Shown in pieces: positions 17,631 to 26,909 of a DNA stretch of 64,000 nucleotides (its first letter is position 1; each line of letters starts with the position of its first letter). A program made the translations under genes and the position numbers. Origin of the DNA: Grimontia celer (GTDB lineage Bacteria > Pseudomonadota > Gammaproteobacteria > Enterobacterales > Vibrionaceae); contig NZ_FIZX01000002.1 of NCBI RefSeq assembly GCF_900055185.1, forward strand, positions 996,586-1,060,585, in the 5' to 3' direction. Under the pieces are notes generated by a model, which saw only the letters and a list, made by a program, of their open reading frames with translations, was not told the DNA's origin and searched no databases.

Positions 17631-18806
17631 ATGAAAAAGAGTTTACTCGCATTCAGTATTGCGCTGACTTCTATGCCAGCACTGGCTGCTAATTACAGTA
17701 TTGATACCCGAATTGATGCTATGGGCGGCGCGGGAACGGCCGCCGCAGATTTCCTATCTGCCGGTTTCCATAACCCTGCGTTAGTCGCCATGGATCCAGA
17801 CAGCTCTTTTGGTGTGCTGTTTCCGGTGATAGGCATACAAGTACGTGACCCAGACGAGCTTATCGATGCTATGGAAGACTTTGGTGATGTTTATGACACG
17901 TTCACCAATGATCCGACAAACTCAGAAAACCGTGATGATGCTGCAAATGCATTGAGCAATCTAAACAACAAACTCGCTTACGTGAGCGGGGGCATAGGCG
18001 GTGCTATTTCGATACCAACTAATACGATTTCCGGAAGCTTTTTCGTAAAAGGTTATACTGAGGCGGTCGTAATGCCAGAAGTCTCTCAGGCTGACGTCGA
18101 CGCAATTAGTGGTACAACCGGGCCGGGTGATGTTCCATCTACACTAACTTCTAAAGGCCGAGTTCTAGCATTTGGTGTTGTAGACGTAGGTCTGGCGCTT
18201 GCGGGTAACCTAGAACTTGCGGGCCAACGTATTGCCGTTGGTGTGACACCCAAATCTCAACAGTACTATACCTATCATTACGAAGTAGATATTAATAGTT
18301 TCGAAGGAGACGACTGGGATTCTGACGCGAACCGCACGGAAGAGAGCGCATTCAACGTTGACCTGGGCGCAGCATGGCAGACTGGTCCATTCCGTGTTGG
18401 CTTCGCCGCCAAAAATTTGATTTCACAGGAAATCAAAACGGTTAACCGAACGCGTGAATATACTTACCATATTGAGCCGCTTTATACCGTTGGTGGAGCG
18501 TTTGTGACGGATCTTTTTGTTGCAGCGATTGATGTGGATCTGAATGAACAAAAACGCTTCTCAGCGCCAAGTGGTCCAGCTATTGTCGACAATACTCAGC
18601 TAGTGCGTCTGGGCGCTGAGTTTAATGCTTTTGGTTGGGCGCAATTGAGAGCAGGTTATATCAACGATCTTGAAGATACGCTGGATGGCACTGTGACGTT
18701 AGGTCTTGGCCTATCGCCGTTCAATACGGTTCACTTCGACCTTGCAGCCCAACTCATAGATAGCAACAGCTACGGTGGTTCTGCTCAACTGGCATTTACC
18801 TTCTAA
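17631..18806 (+). CDS. TraF-like (PF13729) outer-membrane barrel protein
   Basis: A signal peptide (1-19) is followed by a beta-rich protein of about 370 residues ending in QLAFTF, the terminal Phe of outer-membrane barrels. The start of the mature part (DTRIDAMGGAGTAAADFLSAGFHNPAL) matches the family annotated as conjugal transfer TraF, related to FadL/OMP_b-brl-like barrels. No other conjugation gene is nearby, so a transfer role is not supported. It lies 199 bases after the vxr operon on the same strand. A link to it, as in the five-gene vxr cluster of V. cholerae, is possible but unproven. Confidence 0.82.
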   Translation: MKKSLLAFSIALTSMPALAANYSIDTRIDAMGGAGTAAADFLSAGFHNPALVAMDPDSSFGVLFPVIGIQVRDPDELIDAMEDFGDVYDTFTNDPTNSENRDDAANALSNLNNKLAYVSGGIGGAISIPTNTISGSFFVKGYTEAVVMPEVSQADVDAISGTTGPGDVPSTLTSKGRVLAFGVVDVGLALAGNLELAGQRIAVGVTPKSQQYYTYHYEVDINSFEGDDWDSDANRTEESAFNVDLGAAWQTGPFRVGFAAKNLISQEIKTVNRTREYTYHIEPLYTVGGAFVTDLFVAAIDVDLNEQKRFSAPSGPAIVDNTQLVRLGAEFNAFGWAQLRAGYINDLEDTLDGTVTLGLGLSPFNTVHFDLAAQLIDSNSYGGSAQLAFTF

Positions 18807-18860
18807 GGCAATTGGCAGTAGAATATGCGGCTTCTGAACAGGTTGATTTTGAGGTCGTAA

Positions 18861-19013
18861 ATGAACGGTATGCCAACGTTGAGCCATGCTGAGCAACAAG
18901 AAGCAGCAGAGCGAATTCATGCATTGATGGCTCAGGGCATGAGTAGCGGAGAAGCCATTATGCTAGTGGCCAACGAGATTCGCGAACGCGAAGCGTCCAA
19001 AAAAGATGATTAA
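18861..19013 (+). CDS. UPF0181 (YoaH-like) small protein
   Basis: A 50-codon ORF reading [19 protein letters not shown] and later [20 protein letters not shown]. It matches E. coli YoaH through its most conserved part ([29 protein letters not shown]). GAGG lies seven bases before the ATG, and a strong terminator follows five bases after the stop. The function of the family is unknown. Confidence 0.88.
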   Translation: MNGMPTLSHAEQQEAAERIHALMAQGMSSGEAIMLVANEIREREASKKDD

Positions 19014-19017
19014 TGTG

Positions 19018-19042
19018 AAAGCGGCCAATATTTGGCCGTTTT
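19018..19042 (+). terminator. Terminator of the YoaH-like gene
   Basis: CGGCCAA-TAT-TTGGCCG is extended by A-T pairs and followed by TTTTC. Confidence 0.85.
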
Positions 19043-19125
19043 CTTTTTATTTCCTAACGTTATCCTAAGGGCTGTATATTTAACCCTGTATTGTGCAGGG
19101 GGATTATTAGATTAAAGGGGCGACG

Positions 19126-19650
19126 TTGAACGATCGGCTAATTCTGGCAAAAACATTCGCTCGTGCCCGTCATGAAGGGCAGCGATATGGAGAGTTTCCC
19201 TATTATGTTCATCTGGATGATGTGGAGAAACTGGCGCAACCTTTTGGTATCAACGCAATGATTGTGGCGCAACTGCACGATGTGCTTGAAGACACAACAA
19301 CAAGTGTGGACGAATTAGTACATGACTTTGGCGATAAAATTGCGCTGTCAGTCAGTTACCTCACCGATCCTGTCGGGGGGAACAGAAGTGAGAAGAAGCG
19401 GCAGCTTAACCAAAGATTTCTTCAGCTTGATGAATCAGATGAAGCAGCGAGGCTGGCCTTAATCGTCAAAGCTTGCGATCGACTGTCCAACGTCAAAGCC
19501 TGCCGACTTTTCCATCCTGAAAAATTCGCCATGTATCAAGGCGAACACCCAGAATTCCGCAAAGCAGCTTATCGTTATGGCTTGTGTGAGATGATCTGGT
19601 GGGAGCTGGATATGTTGATTGAAGTCGGTGACAAGATAGCCCGATACTAA
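19126..19650 (+). CDS. HD-domain hydrolase of the SpoT/MESH1 type
   Basis: A 174-aa single HD domain. The pattern ARARHEGQRYGEFPYYVHLDDV, QLHDVLEDTTTSVDEL and VKACDRLSNV matches the ppGpp hydrolase domain of SpoT and small MESH1-like enzymes. His/Asp in LHDVLED and Asp in CDRLSN are the metal ligands. There is no synthetase domain. A nucleotide or (p)ppGpp pyrophosphohydrolase is likely but the substrate is unproven. It starts with TTG at 19126 after a strong AAAGGGG ribosome site. Confidence 0.85.
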   Translation: MNDRLILAKTFARARHEGQRYGEFPYYVHLDDVEKLAQPFGINAMIVAQLHDVLEDTTTSVDELVHDFGDKIALSVSYLTDPVGGNRSEKKRQLNQRFLQLDESDEAARLALIVKACDRLSNVKACRLFHPEKFAMYQGEHPEFRKAAYRYGLCEMIWWELDMLIEVGDKIARY

Positions 19651-19682
19651 GGTTGGAAGTAATCAAGCCCTGCAACATAAAC

Positions 19683-19712
19683 AAAAAAGCGCTCATCTAG
19701 AGCGCTTTTCTT
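19683..19712. terminator. Bidirectional terminator between the HD hydrolase and nadE
   Basis: AAAAGCGCTC and GAGCGCTTTT form a perfect 10-bp stem with A and T runs on both sides. Confidence 0.9.
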
Positions 19713-19728
19713 TCACGAATCTCCAAAT

Positions 19729-20565
19729 CTACTCATCGTCATAGATGGTCGGAATGGGTTGGCGCTTATGCTGAGTGGCGTTGTAGATAGCCACCAGTCG
19801 ATCCTTAACACGATCTTCAACGGCTTTGCCTTCCAGAAAATCATCAATCTCGTCATAAGTCAGTTGAAGGGCATCTTCATCCGCTTTCTGTGGTGACAGC
19901 TCTTCGAGGTCAGCTGTAGGGGTTTTCACGACAAGAAGTTCAGGTGCACCCATGTACGCAGCAAGTTGGCGGACCTGACGCTTGCTCAAACCAAACAGTG
20001 GCGCCAAATCGCATGCACCGTCACCAAACTTTGTGTAGAAGCCGGTGATGTTTTCGGCAGAATGGTCGGTACCTAGCACCAAACCACCAACCATACCTGC
20101 GATTTCGTATTGCGCGACCATACGAGCACGTGCTTTAACATTACCCTTAACGAAATCGATCTTGGCATTGTCTGTTGGAATCAACCCGGTGCCATGCAGT
20201 GCTGTCAGTGTTGAAGCATGCAAGCCATCTACACCATCTTTAATATTCACACTGACAGAGTGAGAAGGTTGGACAAAGCTAAGCGCCAACTGGGCTTCAT
20301 CTTCATCTTTCTGAACGCCATAAGGCAACCGTACCGCAATGAATTGGTAATCAGATGAACCTGTTTCTTCATTCAGTTGTTCAATGGCTAATTGAGCTAG
20401 ACGACCACAGGTAGACGAGTCGACGCCGCCACTAATGCCCAAAATCAAAGATTTTGTACCAGAGGCTTTCAACCGGTTTTTGATGAAGGTGATACGACGT
20501 TGGACTTCAAATTCAGCATCGATTGTTGGCAATACTCGCATTTCTTCGCGGATAGCTTGTTCCAT
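19729..20565 (-). CDS. nadE: NH3-dependent NAD+ synthetase
   Basis: Last step of NAD synthesis: amidation of deamido-NAD with ammonia and ATP. The 278-aa protein has the ATP pyrophosphatase loop [17 protein letters not shown] (about 42-58). It also has the NAD/deamido-NAD motifs [34 protein letters not shown] and the C-terminal HKRQPIP. It lacks a glutaminase domain, as in E. coli NadE. It is divergent from the nadD-like gene at 20832, which catalyses the preceding step, so both may respond to a shared regulatory region. Confidence 0.97.
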   Translation of the reverse strand: MEQAIREEMRVLPTIDAEFEVQRRITFIKNRLKASGTKSLILGISGGVDSSTCGRLAQLAIEQLNEETGSSDYQFIAVRLPYGVQKDEDEAQLALSFVQPSHSVSVNIKDGVDGLHASTLTALHGTGLIPTDNAKIDFVKGNVKARARMVAQYEIAGMVGGLVLGTDHSAENITGFYTKFGDGACDLAPLFGLSKRQVRQLAAYMGAPELLVVKTPTADLEELSPQKADEDALQLTYDEIDDFLEGKAVEDRVKDRLVAIYNATQHKRQPIPTIYDDE

Positions 20566-20831
20566 TTCAAGACAGACCCTTATGACATGTTTCGTTTATT
20601 CTGCAACATCCTAGGCGCAAAATCATGATCATTCTTGTCTCAAGTTGCACTTGGTGAAGATTTCACTCTTTTAGCGCGCAAGTCATGGCATTTTCTCACC
20701 AAATTGATGCAATAACAGACTTGGTAGATGGTTTCTTGTTCATCTAATCCCGCTTTCACAGCAAATTGATTGAAGGTGATAGAGTGAATCGGTTATCAAT
20801 AGATGATGGATGCAAAAATACATAAGAAAAA

Positions 20832-21362
20832 ATGAGTAAAACGGAATTACGGCAAAACATTGCCATCTTTGGCAGCGCATTTAATCCGCCGAGCTTGGGG
20901 CACCTGAGTGTTGTGCAACGTCTCCACCATTTCGATCAAGTGCTATTGGTACCAAGCTATGCCCATGCATGGGGTAAGCAGATGGCGGATTTTGCTCAGC
21001 GTTGTGAGTGGGTCAGTGAATTTATTCGCGAAGCAAAGTGTGAAAACTTAGCGCTTTATCGTGAAGAGGAAGCCCTTTATGAGGAAGAGTCGGTGACCAC
21101 ATGGGCTCTGCTTAATCATATTCAGCAGCAACATCCCAATTCTGATCTCACCTTCGTACTTGGTCCTGATAATCTTTTAAACTTTTCAAAGTTCCACAAA
21201 TCGGCAGAGATTTTGCAAAGATGGAACGTACTTGCTTGCCCTGAAACTTTACCCGTCAGAAGTACGGCGATCAGGGAGCGTTTACTGGCAGGGGAATCTA
21301 TCGATGACCTAACCACGCCAGCACTGGCTAACAAATTGACGTCTGACGACTTCAGCCAATAA
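20832..21362 (+). CDS. NadD/NMNAT-like nicotinate-nicotinamide nucleotide adenylyltransferase
   Basis: Nucleotidyltransferase that adenylates a pyridine mononucleotide. IAIFGSAFNPPSLGHLSVVQ is the GxFxPxxxGH phosphate-binding motif (residues about 11-28). VPSYAHAWGKQMADFAQRCEW is the substrate loop. The second ATP motif is VRSTAIRERL near the end. At 176 aa it is shorter than E. coli NadD, so it may be a second, accessory enzyme. Pairing with divergent nadE supports a salvage role. No strong ribosome site is visible. Confidence 0.88.
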   Translation: MSKTELRQNIAIFGSAFNPPSLGHLSVVQRLHHFDQVLLVPSYAHAWGKQMADFAQRCEWVSEFIREAKCENLALYREEEALYEEESVTTWALLNHIQQQHPNSDLTFVLGPDNLLNFSKFHKSAEILQRWNVLACPETLPVRSTAIRERLLAGESIDDLTTPALANKLTSDDFSQ

Positions 21363-21471
21363 AAGAAACAACGACTTTATCAGCGCAGTATTTTGATAGA
21401 GCCTTTGGCGTAATCCCGACGCGTAAAGGCACTTTGGAGGCGTTTGATAAAGCAAGGGAAGATGCATAATC

Positions 21472-21936
21472 GTGATTTCTATAATAATACCCAGACTCAT
21501 TGCGGCGACATTCTTTATTACGCCGTCACTTTCTACGGCCGCATTTATTGAAACAGGCACTGCCATTGACGATGTAGATGTCGCCAACTCTATTAATTTT
21601 TCACAATCGCAAGATCGCAGTGTGATTGAGTGGCAAGTAGAAGACCAGGTTCTTCCGACTATTTGGGACAGTTGGAAACATGACTGGGATATTCCGCATT
21701 TCCTCTCCACGCAAACTGGCGCTTCGTACTACGGATTTGGAGTATGGAAGCCGGAAGAGTATCAGCAGCAAAGCTTTACTGAGGTGGGGATGGAAGACTG
21801 GTTACTGAACCATGGTCTGAATTTCAGCTTTACCACGGAATCAAACAGCAGTGATACCCGGTACCGATTTGATATGCGCTGGCATGAAGAAACCAATACC
21901 GAGTTCTTGCTTCAAATGCAGGTGCCTATTAAATAG
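21472..21936 (+). CDS. Unknown secreted protein
   Basis: The 154-aa product begins with a hydrophobic signal peptide (about 1-23, ending STAA). The acidic, Trp-rich mature part has no family I recognise. The start is GTG at 21472. The last eight bases overlap the convergent regulator gene at 21929. Reading-frame length, signal peptide and spacing support it as real, but no function can be offered. Confidence 0.6.
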   Translation: MISIIIPRLIAATFFITPSLSTAAFIETGTAIDDVDVANSINFSQSQDRSVIEWQVEDQVLPTIWDSWKHDWDIPHFLSTQTGASYYGFGVWKPEEYQQQSFTEVGMEDWLLNHGLNFSFTTESNSSDTRYRFDMRWHEETNTEFLLQMQVPIK

Positions 21937-22588
21937 CTCCAACCGTTTTCTCAATCAGTAGCATCAATTCCTGTTCAGGCATTGATGCTTGCTGTGCGAT
22001 TTTCGCCAACTTCTGGCCTGACTTCAGTTTTTTCACACAATCCCTAATACTGAGCTGGAGTGCAATTTGTTCTTCAGAAAAGCCTGTCAGTTGAAAAATG
22101 TTTTGGTCCTTTTGCTTTTTCTTATCATCCAAGTTTTCAAGCTTCGCAATGGCTTCAGCCAATTGTAAGGTGTTTGCATCGTACCTGTCGTTTGGTGACA
22201 CCGTCGAAAGATAATCTCGGGCACATCTTAAAAGGCGACCATGAGCGCCAAACCAACTTCCATTAGGTTCCAGATTCAGTTGCTGTGCGATACCTTGGAT
22301 CAGTAGAGATGGTAAAGCGTAACCAGCGGAATTTGGTAGCACGACAGTTGAACGTACTGAGAAATCAAGCGTTGAAACGACGGAGCCTTGTAGAATAGTA
22401 ACGGCGCTCAAGCAGCCAGTAGGTAGCCAGAACCCTTGACCTTTACAAACAGGTAGTTCCAACTTTCCAAGACGGATCAGAGCCAATCCTTCATGGACCA
22501 GTATGTAAGAAGAGTGAGGCTGTTTTCTTCGAGGACCGACGATCAGATGGTCAGCTTTTTGGTGCAAAAATTCTATGGCTTGTTTCAT
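21929..22588 (-). CDS. AraC-like cupin regulator with shortened DNA-binding part
   Basis: The N-terminal half (about 1-90) resembles the cupin sensor of AraC-type regulators: HSSYILVHEGLALIRLGKLE, then GQGFWLPTGCLSAVTILQG. The C-terminal 55 residues (IALQLSIRDCVKKLKSGQKL, then AKIAQQASMPEQELMLLIEK) resemble a single helix-turn-helix. A full AraC protein needs two such motifs and about 260-300 aa. At 219 aa this is a divergent or degenerate family member. The gene target is unknown. Confidence 0.6.
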   Translation of the reverse strand: MKQAIEFLHQKADHLIVGPRRKQPHSSYILVHEGLALIRLGKLELPVCKGQGFWLPTGCLSAVTILQGSVVSTLDFSVRSTVVLPNSAGYALPSLLIQGIAQQLNLEPNGSWFGAHGRLLRCARDYLSTVSPNDRYDANTLQLAEAIAKLENLDDKKKQKDQNIFQLTGFSEEQIALQLSIRDCVKKLKSGQKLAKIAQQASMPEQELMLLIEKTVGAI

Positions 22589-22820
22589 GTTAACCCTCTC
22601 TCATTGCGAGGCGCACATAGTCTTTGGTTTTCAAGGGGAGATCAAGCGCGGTGAAGCGTGATGTATGGTTTGTTGTCTAAAAATACACCGCGTTGTTACA
22701 ATCGTTAGTAACTAAAGTGAGGTAAGACCTCCAACCTCTGTATAATGGCGATTAAAACAATGTTCGAAATCCTATATCCGCGTAAAATGGCGCGGTTTTT
22801 ATCGGAGCAAGTAGAATCAC

Positions 22821-23933
22821 GTGCAACAAAATAACGATCCTTTCTTAGAAATTCGTCCTTACAATGACGATGAAGTGCCTGGTGCGATTGATCGTCTCAT
22901 TGAAGATGAAGAATTCATCTCAGCTATTTTAAAGTACCGCTTCCCGCAGTTTTCTGGCATAGCAGGCTGGCTTCTTAAGCCGATTTTGAAGCGTTACCTG
23001 CATTCCAAATGGAATAAAATCAAAACCGTTCGAGACGTACAGCTTCATGTTGCGACATACATGGATTCAATGATCAAAAGTACTTCAGAAGGTTTGACGA
23101 CAAGTGGTTTGGACAAATTGGATCCTAGTAGCAGCTATCTTTTTGTTTCGAATCACCGCGATATTGCGATGGATCCAGCGATGGTGAACTGGTGCTTGCA
23201 TGCAAATGAGTTTGATACGGTTCGTATTGCCATTGGTGATAATCTGCTGAAAAAGCCGTGTGCAACTGAGCTGATGAAACTGAATAAGAGTTTTATCGTT
23301 AAGCGCTCTGCGAAAGGCCCACGAGAGATGATGAAGGCGTTGGGTCAGTTATCTGCTTACATCAAAGCCTCTTTGGATGAGAAGCAGTCTATCTGGATTG
23401 CTCAGAGAGAAGGCCGTGCGAAAGACGGCAATGATAAAACTGATCCTGCGATTCTGAAAATGTTCTTCATGGAAGGGCGTCGCCAGAAAATTGAATTCGC
23501 TGATTATGTCGCTTCGCTGCGTATTGTTCCGGTAACTATCTCTTACGAAAACGATCCATGTGATGCAGCAAAAGCAAACGAGCTTTACCGTAAGCAGCAA
23601 GAAGGTGGATACGAAAAAGGTGAGTTTGAAGATATCGAAAGTATCGTCCAAGGTATTGTTGGCCAGAAACGTAGAATCCATGTTTCGTTTGGCGACGTGA
23701 TTGGTAACGAGTTCGATTCACCTGAAATGCTGGCTGCTGAAATTGATCGCCAGATTTATCAGAATTACCACTTGTTCCCGGCAAATTACATTGCTGCAGG
23801 GAAAGAGCACAGCTCAATCACCGATAGTGACCGCGCCCAGTTTGATAGCAAGCTTTCTTCATTGCCAGAAGGGGTTGCTCAGATCGTCAAGGCAATGTAC
23901 GCCATGCCAACCGACAAAAAAGCTGACGCATAA
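22821..23933 (+). CDS. PlsC-type glycerophosphate/phospholipid acyltransferase
   Basis: Cytosolic or membrane-associated acyltransferase (370 aa). The catalytic region reads SNHRDIAMDP (His112, Asp118) and the acceptor-binding motif is IAQREGRAKDG. The spacing is His-X5-Asp rather than the usual His-X4-Asp of PlsB/PlsC. This matches what I remember of a Vibrio subfamily annotated as 1-acyl-glycerol-3-phosphate acyltransferase. The start is GTG. A long perfect hairpin terminates it together with the convergent LysR gene. Confidence 0.8.
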   Translation: MQQNNDPFLEIRPYNDDEVPGAIDRLIEDEEFISAILKYRFPQFSGIAGWLLKPILKRYLHSKWNKIKTVRDVQLHVATYMDSMIKSTSEGLTTSGLDKLDPSSSYLFVSNHRDIAMDPAMVNWCLHANEFDTVRIAIGDNLLKKPCATELMKLNKSFIVKRSAKGPREMMKALGQLSAYIKASLDEKQSIWIAQREGRAKDGNDKTDPAILKMFFMEGRRQKIEFADYVASLRIVPVTISYENDPCDAAKANELYRKQQEGGYEKGEFEDIESIVQGIVGQKRRIHVSFGDVIGNEFDSPEMLAAEIDRQIYQNYHLFPANYIAAGKEHSSITDSDRAQFDSKLSSLPEGVAQIVKAMYAMPTDKKADA

Positions 23934-23950
23934 TATTGATTTATCGATAT

Positions 23951-23983
23951 AAAAGAGGATGTGACAATGTCACATCCTCTTTT
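23951..23983. terminator. Bidirectional terminator, perfect 15-bp stem
   Basis: AAAAGAGGATGTGAC and GTCACATCCTCTTTT enclose AAT. It lies between the convergent acyltransferase and LysR genes and can serve both. Confidence 0.92.
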
Positions 23984-23993
23984 CTTTATCTGC

Positions 23994-24890
23994 TTAAACG
24001 ACCCGAATATTTTCCGAAAGGAAGTCTACGAAGTGTCTAACCTTGGGAGCTAGGTATTCTCGGCGTGGATAGACCGCGTAAACAGGTAGCTTCATTGTCG
24101 GCTTCCAATCCTTCATTAATACCTTTAAGTCACCGTTTTCAATTTCACTATCTAATAGATAAGTAGCGATATATGCGATACCTACACCTGATTTAGTCGC
24201 TTCCAAAACCGCTGGTGCATTGTTGATACGGTAAGATCCTCTGACAGTCACCGATTGCTCGCTCCCGTCTCGTTGAAATGGCCACTGATCATAGGTGCGT
24301 TGAACGCTTTGGTAAGTGATGCAATTGTGCTCGCGAAGATCAGAGGGATGCTTTGGTGAACCATGTGCTTCGAGATAAGAGGGAGAGGCAACGAGCTTAA
24401 ATTGGCAATCACCAAGTTTCCTTGCAACCATGCCTTCCGGCGGTGCTTCATGAATCGCTAACCAACAATCAAATCCATCCTCTACCAAGTTCGGGCGGTG
24501 ATCGAACAAGTGTACTTCCAACTCGAGGGCAGGAAACTGTGCTTGAAATGTAGAAAGTAACTTTGTGATCTGGGCATTACCAAATGACTGAGCAACACCA
24601 ACCTTTAATCTTCCAGAAACCTCATTCCTAAAACCTGCAACCATGGCTTCAGCGTCTTGCATGGTTTCGACAATCTGGCGCCCAAAGGCTGCATATTGTT
24701 CGCCGGCTTCGGTTAGGGCAACAGAGCGGGTATTTCTTTGAACCAGCTGAACACCTAATCGTTCTTCGAGATAGCGAATTTGCTTACTGACTTGAGACTT
24801 TGAAATCCCAAGGTACTCGGCAGCACGGGTGAAGTGTTGTTCATGCGCCACAGTCGCCAGGACCACCATTTGCTGAAGGTTATCTAACAT
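23994..24890 (-). CDS. LysR-family transcriptional regulator
   Basis: A 298-aa regulator. The winged helix-turn-helix is at the N-terminus (FTRAAEYLGISKSQVSKQIR, then LEERLGVQLVQRNTRSVALT). The substrate-binding domain follows (about 92-295, starting LKVGVAQSFGN). A 638-base gap separates it from the divergent chrA gene, which is the likeliest target by position only. The CrgA/DsdC-like subgroup is suggested by the ligand domain pattern (FDCWLAIHEAP). Confidence 0.93.
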   Translation of the reverse strand: MLDNLQQMVVLATVAHEQHFTRAAEYLGISKSQVSKQIRYLEERLGVQLVQRNTRSVALTEAGEQYAAFGRQIVETMQDAEAMVAGFRNEVSGRLKVGVAQSFGNAQITKLLSTFQAQFPALELEVHLFDHRPNLVEDGFDCWLAIHEAPPEGMVARKLGDCQFKLVASPSYLEAHGSPKHPSDLREHNCITYQSVQRTYDQWPFQRDGSEQSVTVRGSYRINNAPAVLEATKSGVGIAYIATYLLDSEIENGDLKVLMKDWKPTMKLPVYAVYPRREYLAPKVRHFVDFLSENIRVV

Positions 24891-25528
24891 ATGGAATTTT
24901 CGTTAATTATCGAGAGGAGTATAGCGTATCACATCTCTTCTTAATTCATTGGGTGACGTTGTCACAAATAGGAAAACTCCTTTATTTAAATTTGAAGTTA
25001 GTAGGTCTCTGCCAACATTCCTTCAATCGGGAGAGAGCAGGTGCATGAAAAACGTTTCTCTACGCTGTTGTCATCAAAAATTCATTCAACCAATAAGCTA
25101 GAAGAAACTGCGTAAAGATTGTGTTCAATGATCCGCACTCTAGTGCTCAATCTGCCCAAATCAGATTCCAGATCGCGTTCTGAAAGGGATTTACTAAATG
25201 AGTCGATAGCCAAATTCGTGGTTTTGATTTTAATAAGGCATTTTATAACAATGTGTTACGTGTTTTGTTTTCAGTTGGAAACAATGTAATGTCATGTAAG
25301 TAAGTACTAACATACATTTGTTGTAAACCTACAGATCTAGAGGATCTTTTGTCGTTACTTTGAATAGATCGTGAACATGACTAAATAGAGAATTAATCAA
25401 ATCGATATAAAGGATTGATAAGAATTGTTTCTATTCATGGGGTATGAGATTTAAAATTGCGGCAGAAATTCAGGTATTTGATGTGAAAGTCATCAATGGC
25501 CTGGTTCATTAAGGAGGTTTGTTTTCGG
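24891..25528. other. 638-base intergenic region between the LysR gene and chrA
   Basis: The region is AT-rich. I find no convincing gene, terminator or strong palindrome, only short ORFs under 20 codons. It must hold the divergent promoters of the LysR gene and chrA. Confidence 0.5.
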
Positions 25529-26677
25529 ATGTTAGAAGTACTGTTTCGTTTCTTTGTGCTGGGATGTATGAGCTTTGGTGGTCCTGTCGCTCATATTGGC
25601 TATTTTCAAAGAGAGTTTGTTGAAAAGCGTAAGTGGATTGAAGAGGATAAATTCTCAACAGCGCTGAGCTTGTGTCAGTTCCTTCCTGGCCCTGCAAGCA
25701 GTCAGCTCGGGATGTTTATTGGTTATCATCGAGCGGGCTACATTGGGGCAATTGCCGCTTTTATTGGCTTTACCTTTCCATCTTTTGCCTTATTAACGGC
25801 AGCGGCTATGTACAGCGCGAGCCTGGGGGAGTCTTCAGCGTTGGCATTACTTATCTCTGCTGCAAAGCTGCTAGCAGTCGTAGTAGTAGCTGATGCCATT
25901 TGGACGATGGCACGAAAGTTCATCAGTGACGCAGTCACACTTGTTGTTTGTGTGGCTTCTGCTAGTTGGATCCTTTGGCAGTCTGGCCTCGTAGCTCAAC
26001 TGATGCCAATACTTATCGCCGGCATTCTTGGTTGGTTGTTTATTCGTAAGCCAGAAGTAGCGACTGAAGCCAAAGAGCCAACAGGTATTAAGCAAACAGC
26101 CATTCTTTTCGGCGTGTTTGCTGCGCTATTAGTACTTCCCGCTCTGAGTAGCGCACCGGTTATCAGCTTGTTTAATCACTTCTATCAAGCAGGTAGCTTT
26201 GTATTTGGTGGTGGTCACGTTGTACTTCCTCTGTTGCAACCTTTGATTGGCGACTCGGTTTCTGGCGATGCTTTGGTTGAAGGTTATGCAGCGGCACAAT
26301 TGGTTCCGGGTCCTATGTTTACCATTGCTAGCTACATTGGTGCTTCAATGGAAGGGATCAATCCAATCCTGGGTAGTGCAGTGGCCACCATAGCAATATT
26401 CCTTCCAGGGGCATTGCTATTGTTTGCTGCCATTCCTGTTTGGCAGGCTGTGATGAACCACCATAAGTTTGCAGGTTCTGTGGTACTGATTAATGCGGCT
26501 GTGGTAGGTCTTCTGGTTGCAGCATTTTACCAACCAGTTTGGATGTCAGCCGTTCATGGTGTTTCTGATGTCGTGGCAGTCATTGTTGGCTTTGCGGTTC
26601 TGCGTAAGTTTAATTTGTCAGTATTCTGGCTGCTTGCAGGTATGCTGGTTTACGCCATTGCTAAGAGCATGATGTAA
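25529..26677 (+). CDS. chrA: ChrA-type chromate transporter (CHR family)
   Basis: Bidomain CHR-family membrane protein (382 aa, about ten to twelve helices). Each half has the family signature: MSFGGPVAHIGYF with LCQFLPGPASSQLGMFIGY in the first, and FVFGGGHVVLPLL with AAQLVPGPMFTIASYIG in the second. The upstream ATG at 25496 would add 11 residues. I chose 25529 because a perfect AAGGAGG lies 11 bases before it and membrane segment 1 starts there. The family expels chromate, but many members have other anion substrates. Confidence 0.92.
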   Translation: MLEVLFRFFVLGCMSFGGPVAHIGYFQREFVEKRKWIEEDKFSTALSLCQFLPGPASSQLGMFIGYHRAGYIGAIAAFIGFTFPSFALLTAAAMYSASLGESSALALLISAAKLLAVVVVADAIWTMARKFISDAVTLVVCVASASWILWQSGLVAQLMPILIAGILGWLFIRKPEVATEAKEPTGIKQTAILFGVFAALLVLPALSSAPVISLFNHFYQAGSFVFGGGHVVLPLLQPLIGDSVSGDALVEGYAAAQLVPGPMFTIASYIGASMEGINPILGSAVATIAIFLPGALLLFAAIPVWQAVMNHHKFAGSVVLINAAVVGLLVAAFYQPVWMSAVHGVSDVVAVIVGFAVLRKFNLSVFWLLAGMLVYAIAKSMM

Positions 26678-26701
26678 CACTAAATTGGTCATTCATTATT
26701 G

Positions 26702-26724
26702 AGCCCGCAAATGCGGGCTTTTTT
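26702..26724 (+). terminator. Terminator of chrA
   Basis: AGCCCGCA-AA-TGCGGGCT is followed by T6. Confidence 0.9.
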
Positions 26725-26874
26725 GTTTATTTGGGAGTAATCAATCCATCTTAACGCACTATAACTAATTGCTTTTGCGTGTTGATTGACGGTATAGGAA
26801 TGACGTTACTTGATGAATTTTCGTGGATTTTCTTGGGTGGGAACAAAGACAGAACTATTCTCGGCAAAGATATA

Positions 26875-26900
26875 AAAGCGCCGAAATTTCTCGGCGCTTT
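26875..26900 (-). terminator. Terminator of the Gfo/Idh/MocA oxidoreductase
   Basis: AAAGCGCCGA and TCGGCGCTTT form a 10-bp stem around a 6-base loop, with T residues following on the minus strand. Confidence 0.88.
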
Positions 26901-26909
26901 CGTAGAAGC

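Noticed and set aside
17631-18806. TraF annotation as evidence of a conjugative element
   Set aside because: No other transfer gene, relaxase or origin of transfer is present. The family name is historical and the protein is an outer-membrane barrel.
18711-18920. 69-aa minus-strand frame over the YoaH region
   Set aside because: It overlaps the TraF-like and YoaH-like genes, which have domain and ribosome-site support.
25062-25103. Short ORF (under 20 codons) in the chrA upstream gap
   Set aside because: It is preceded by a purine-rich stretch, but it is very short and without hydrophobic or conserved features.
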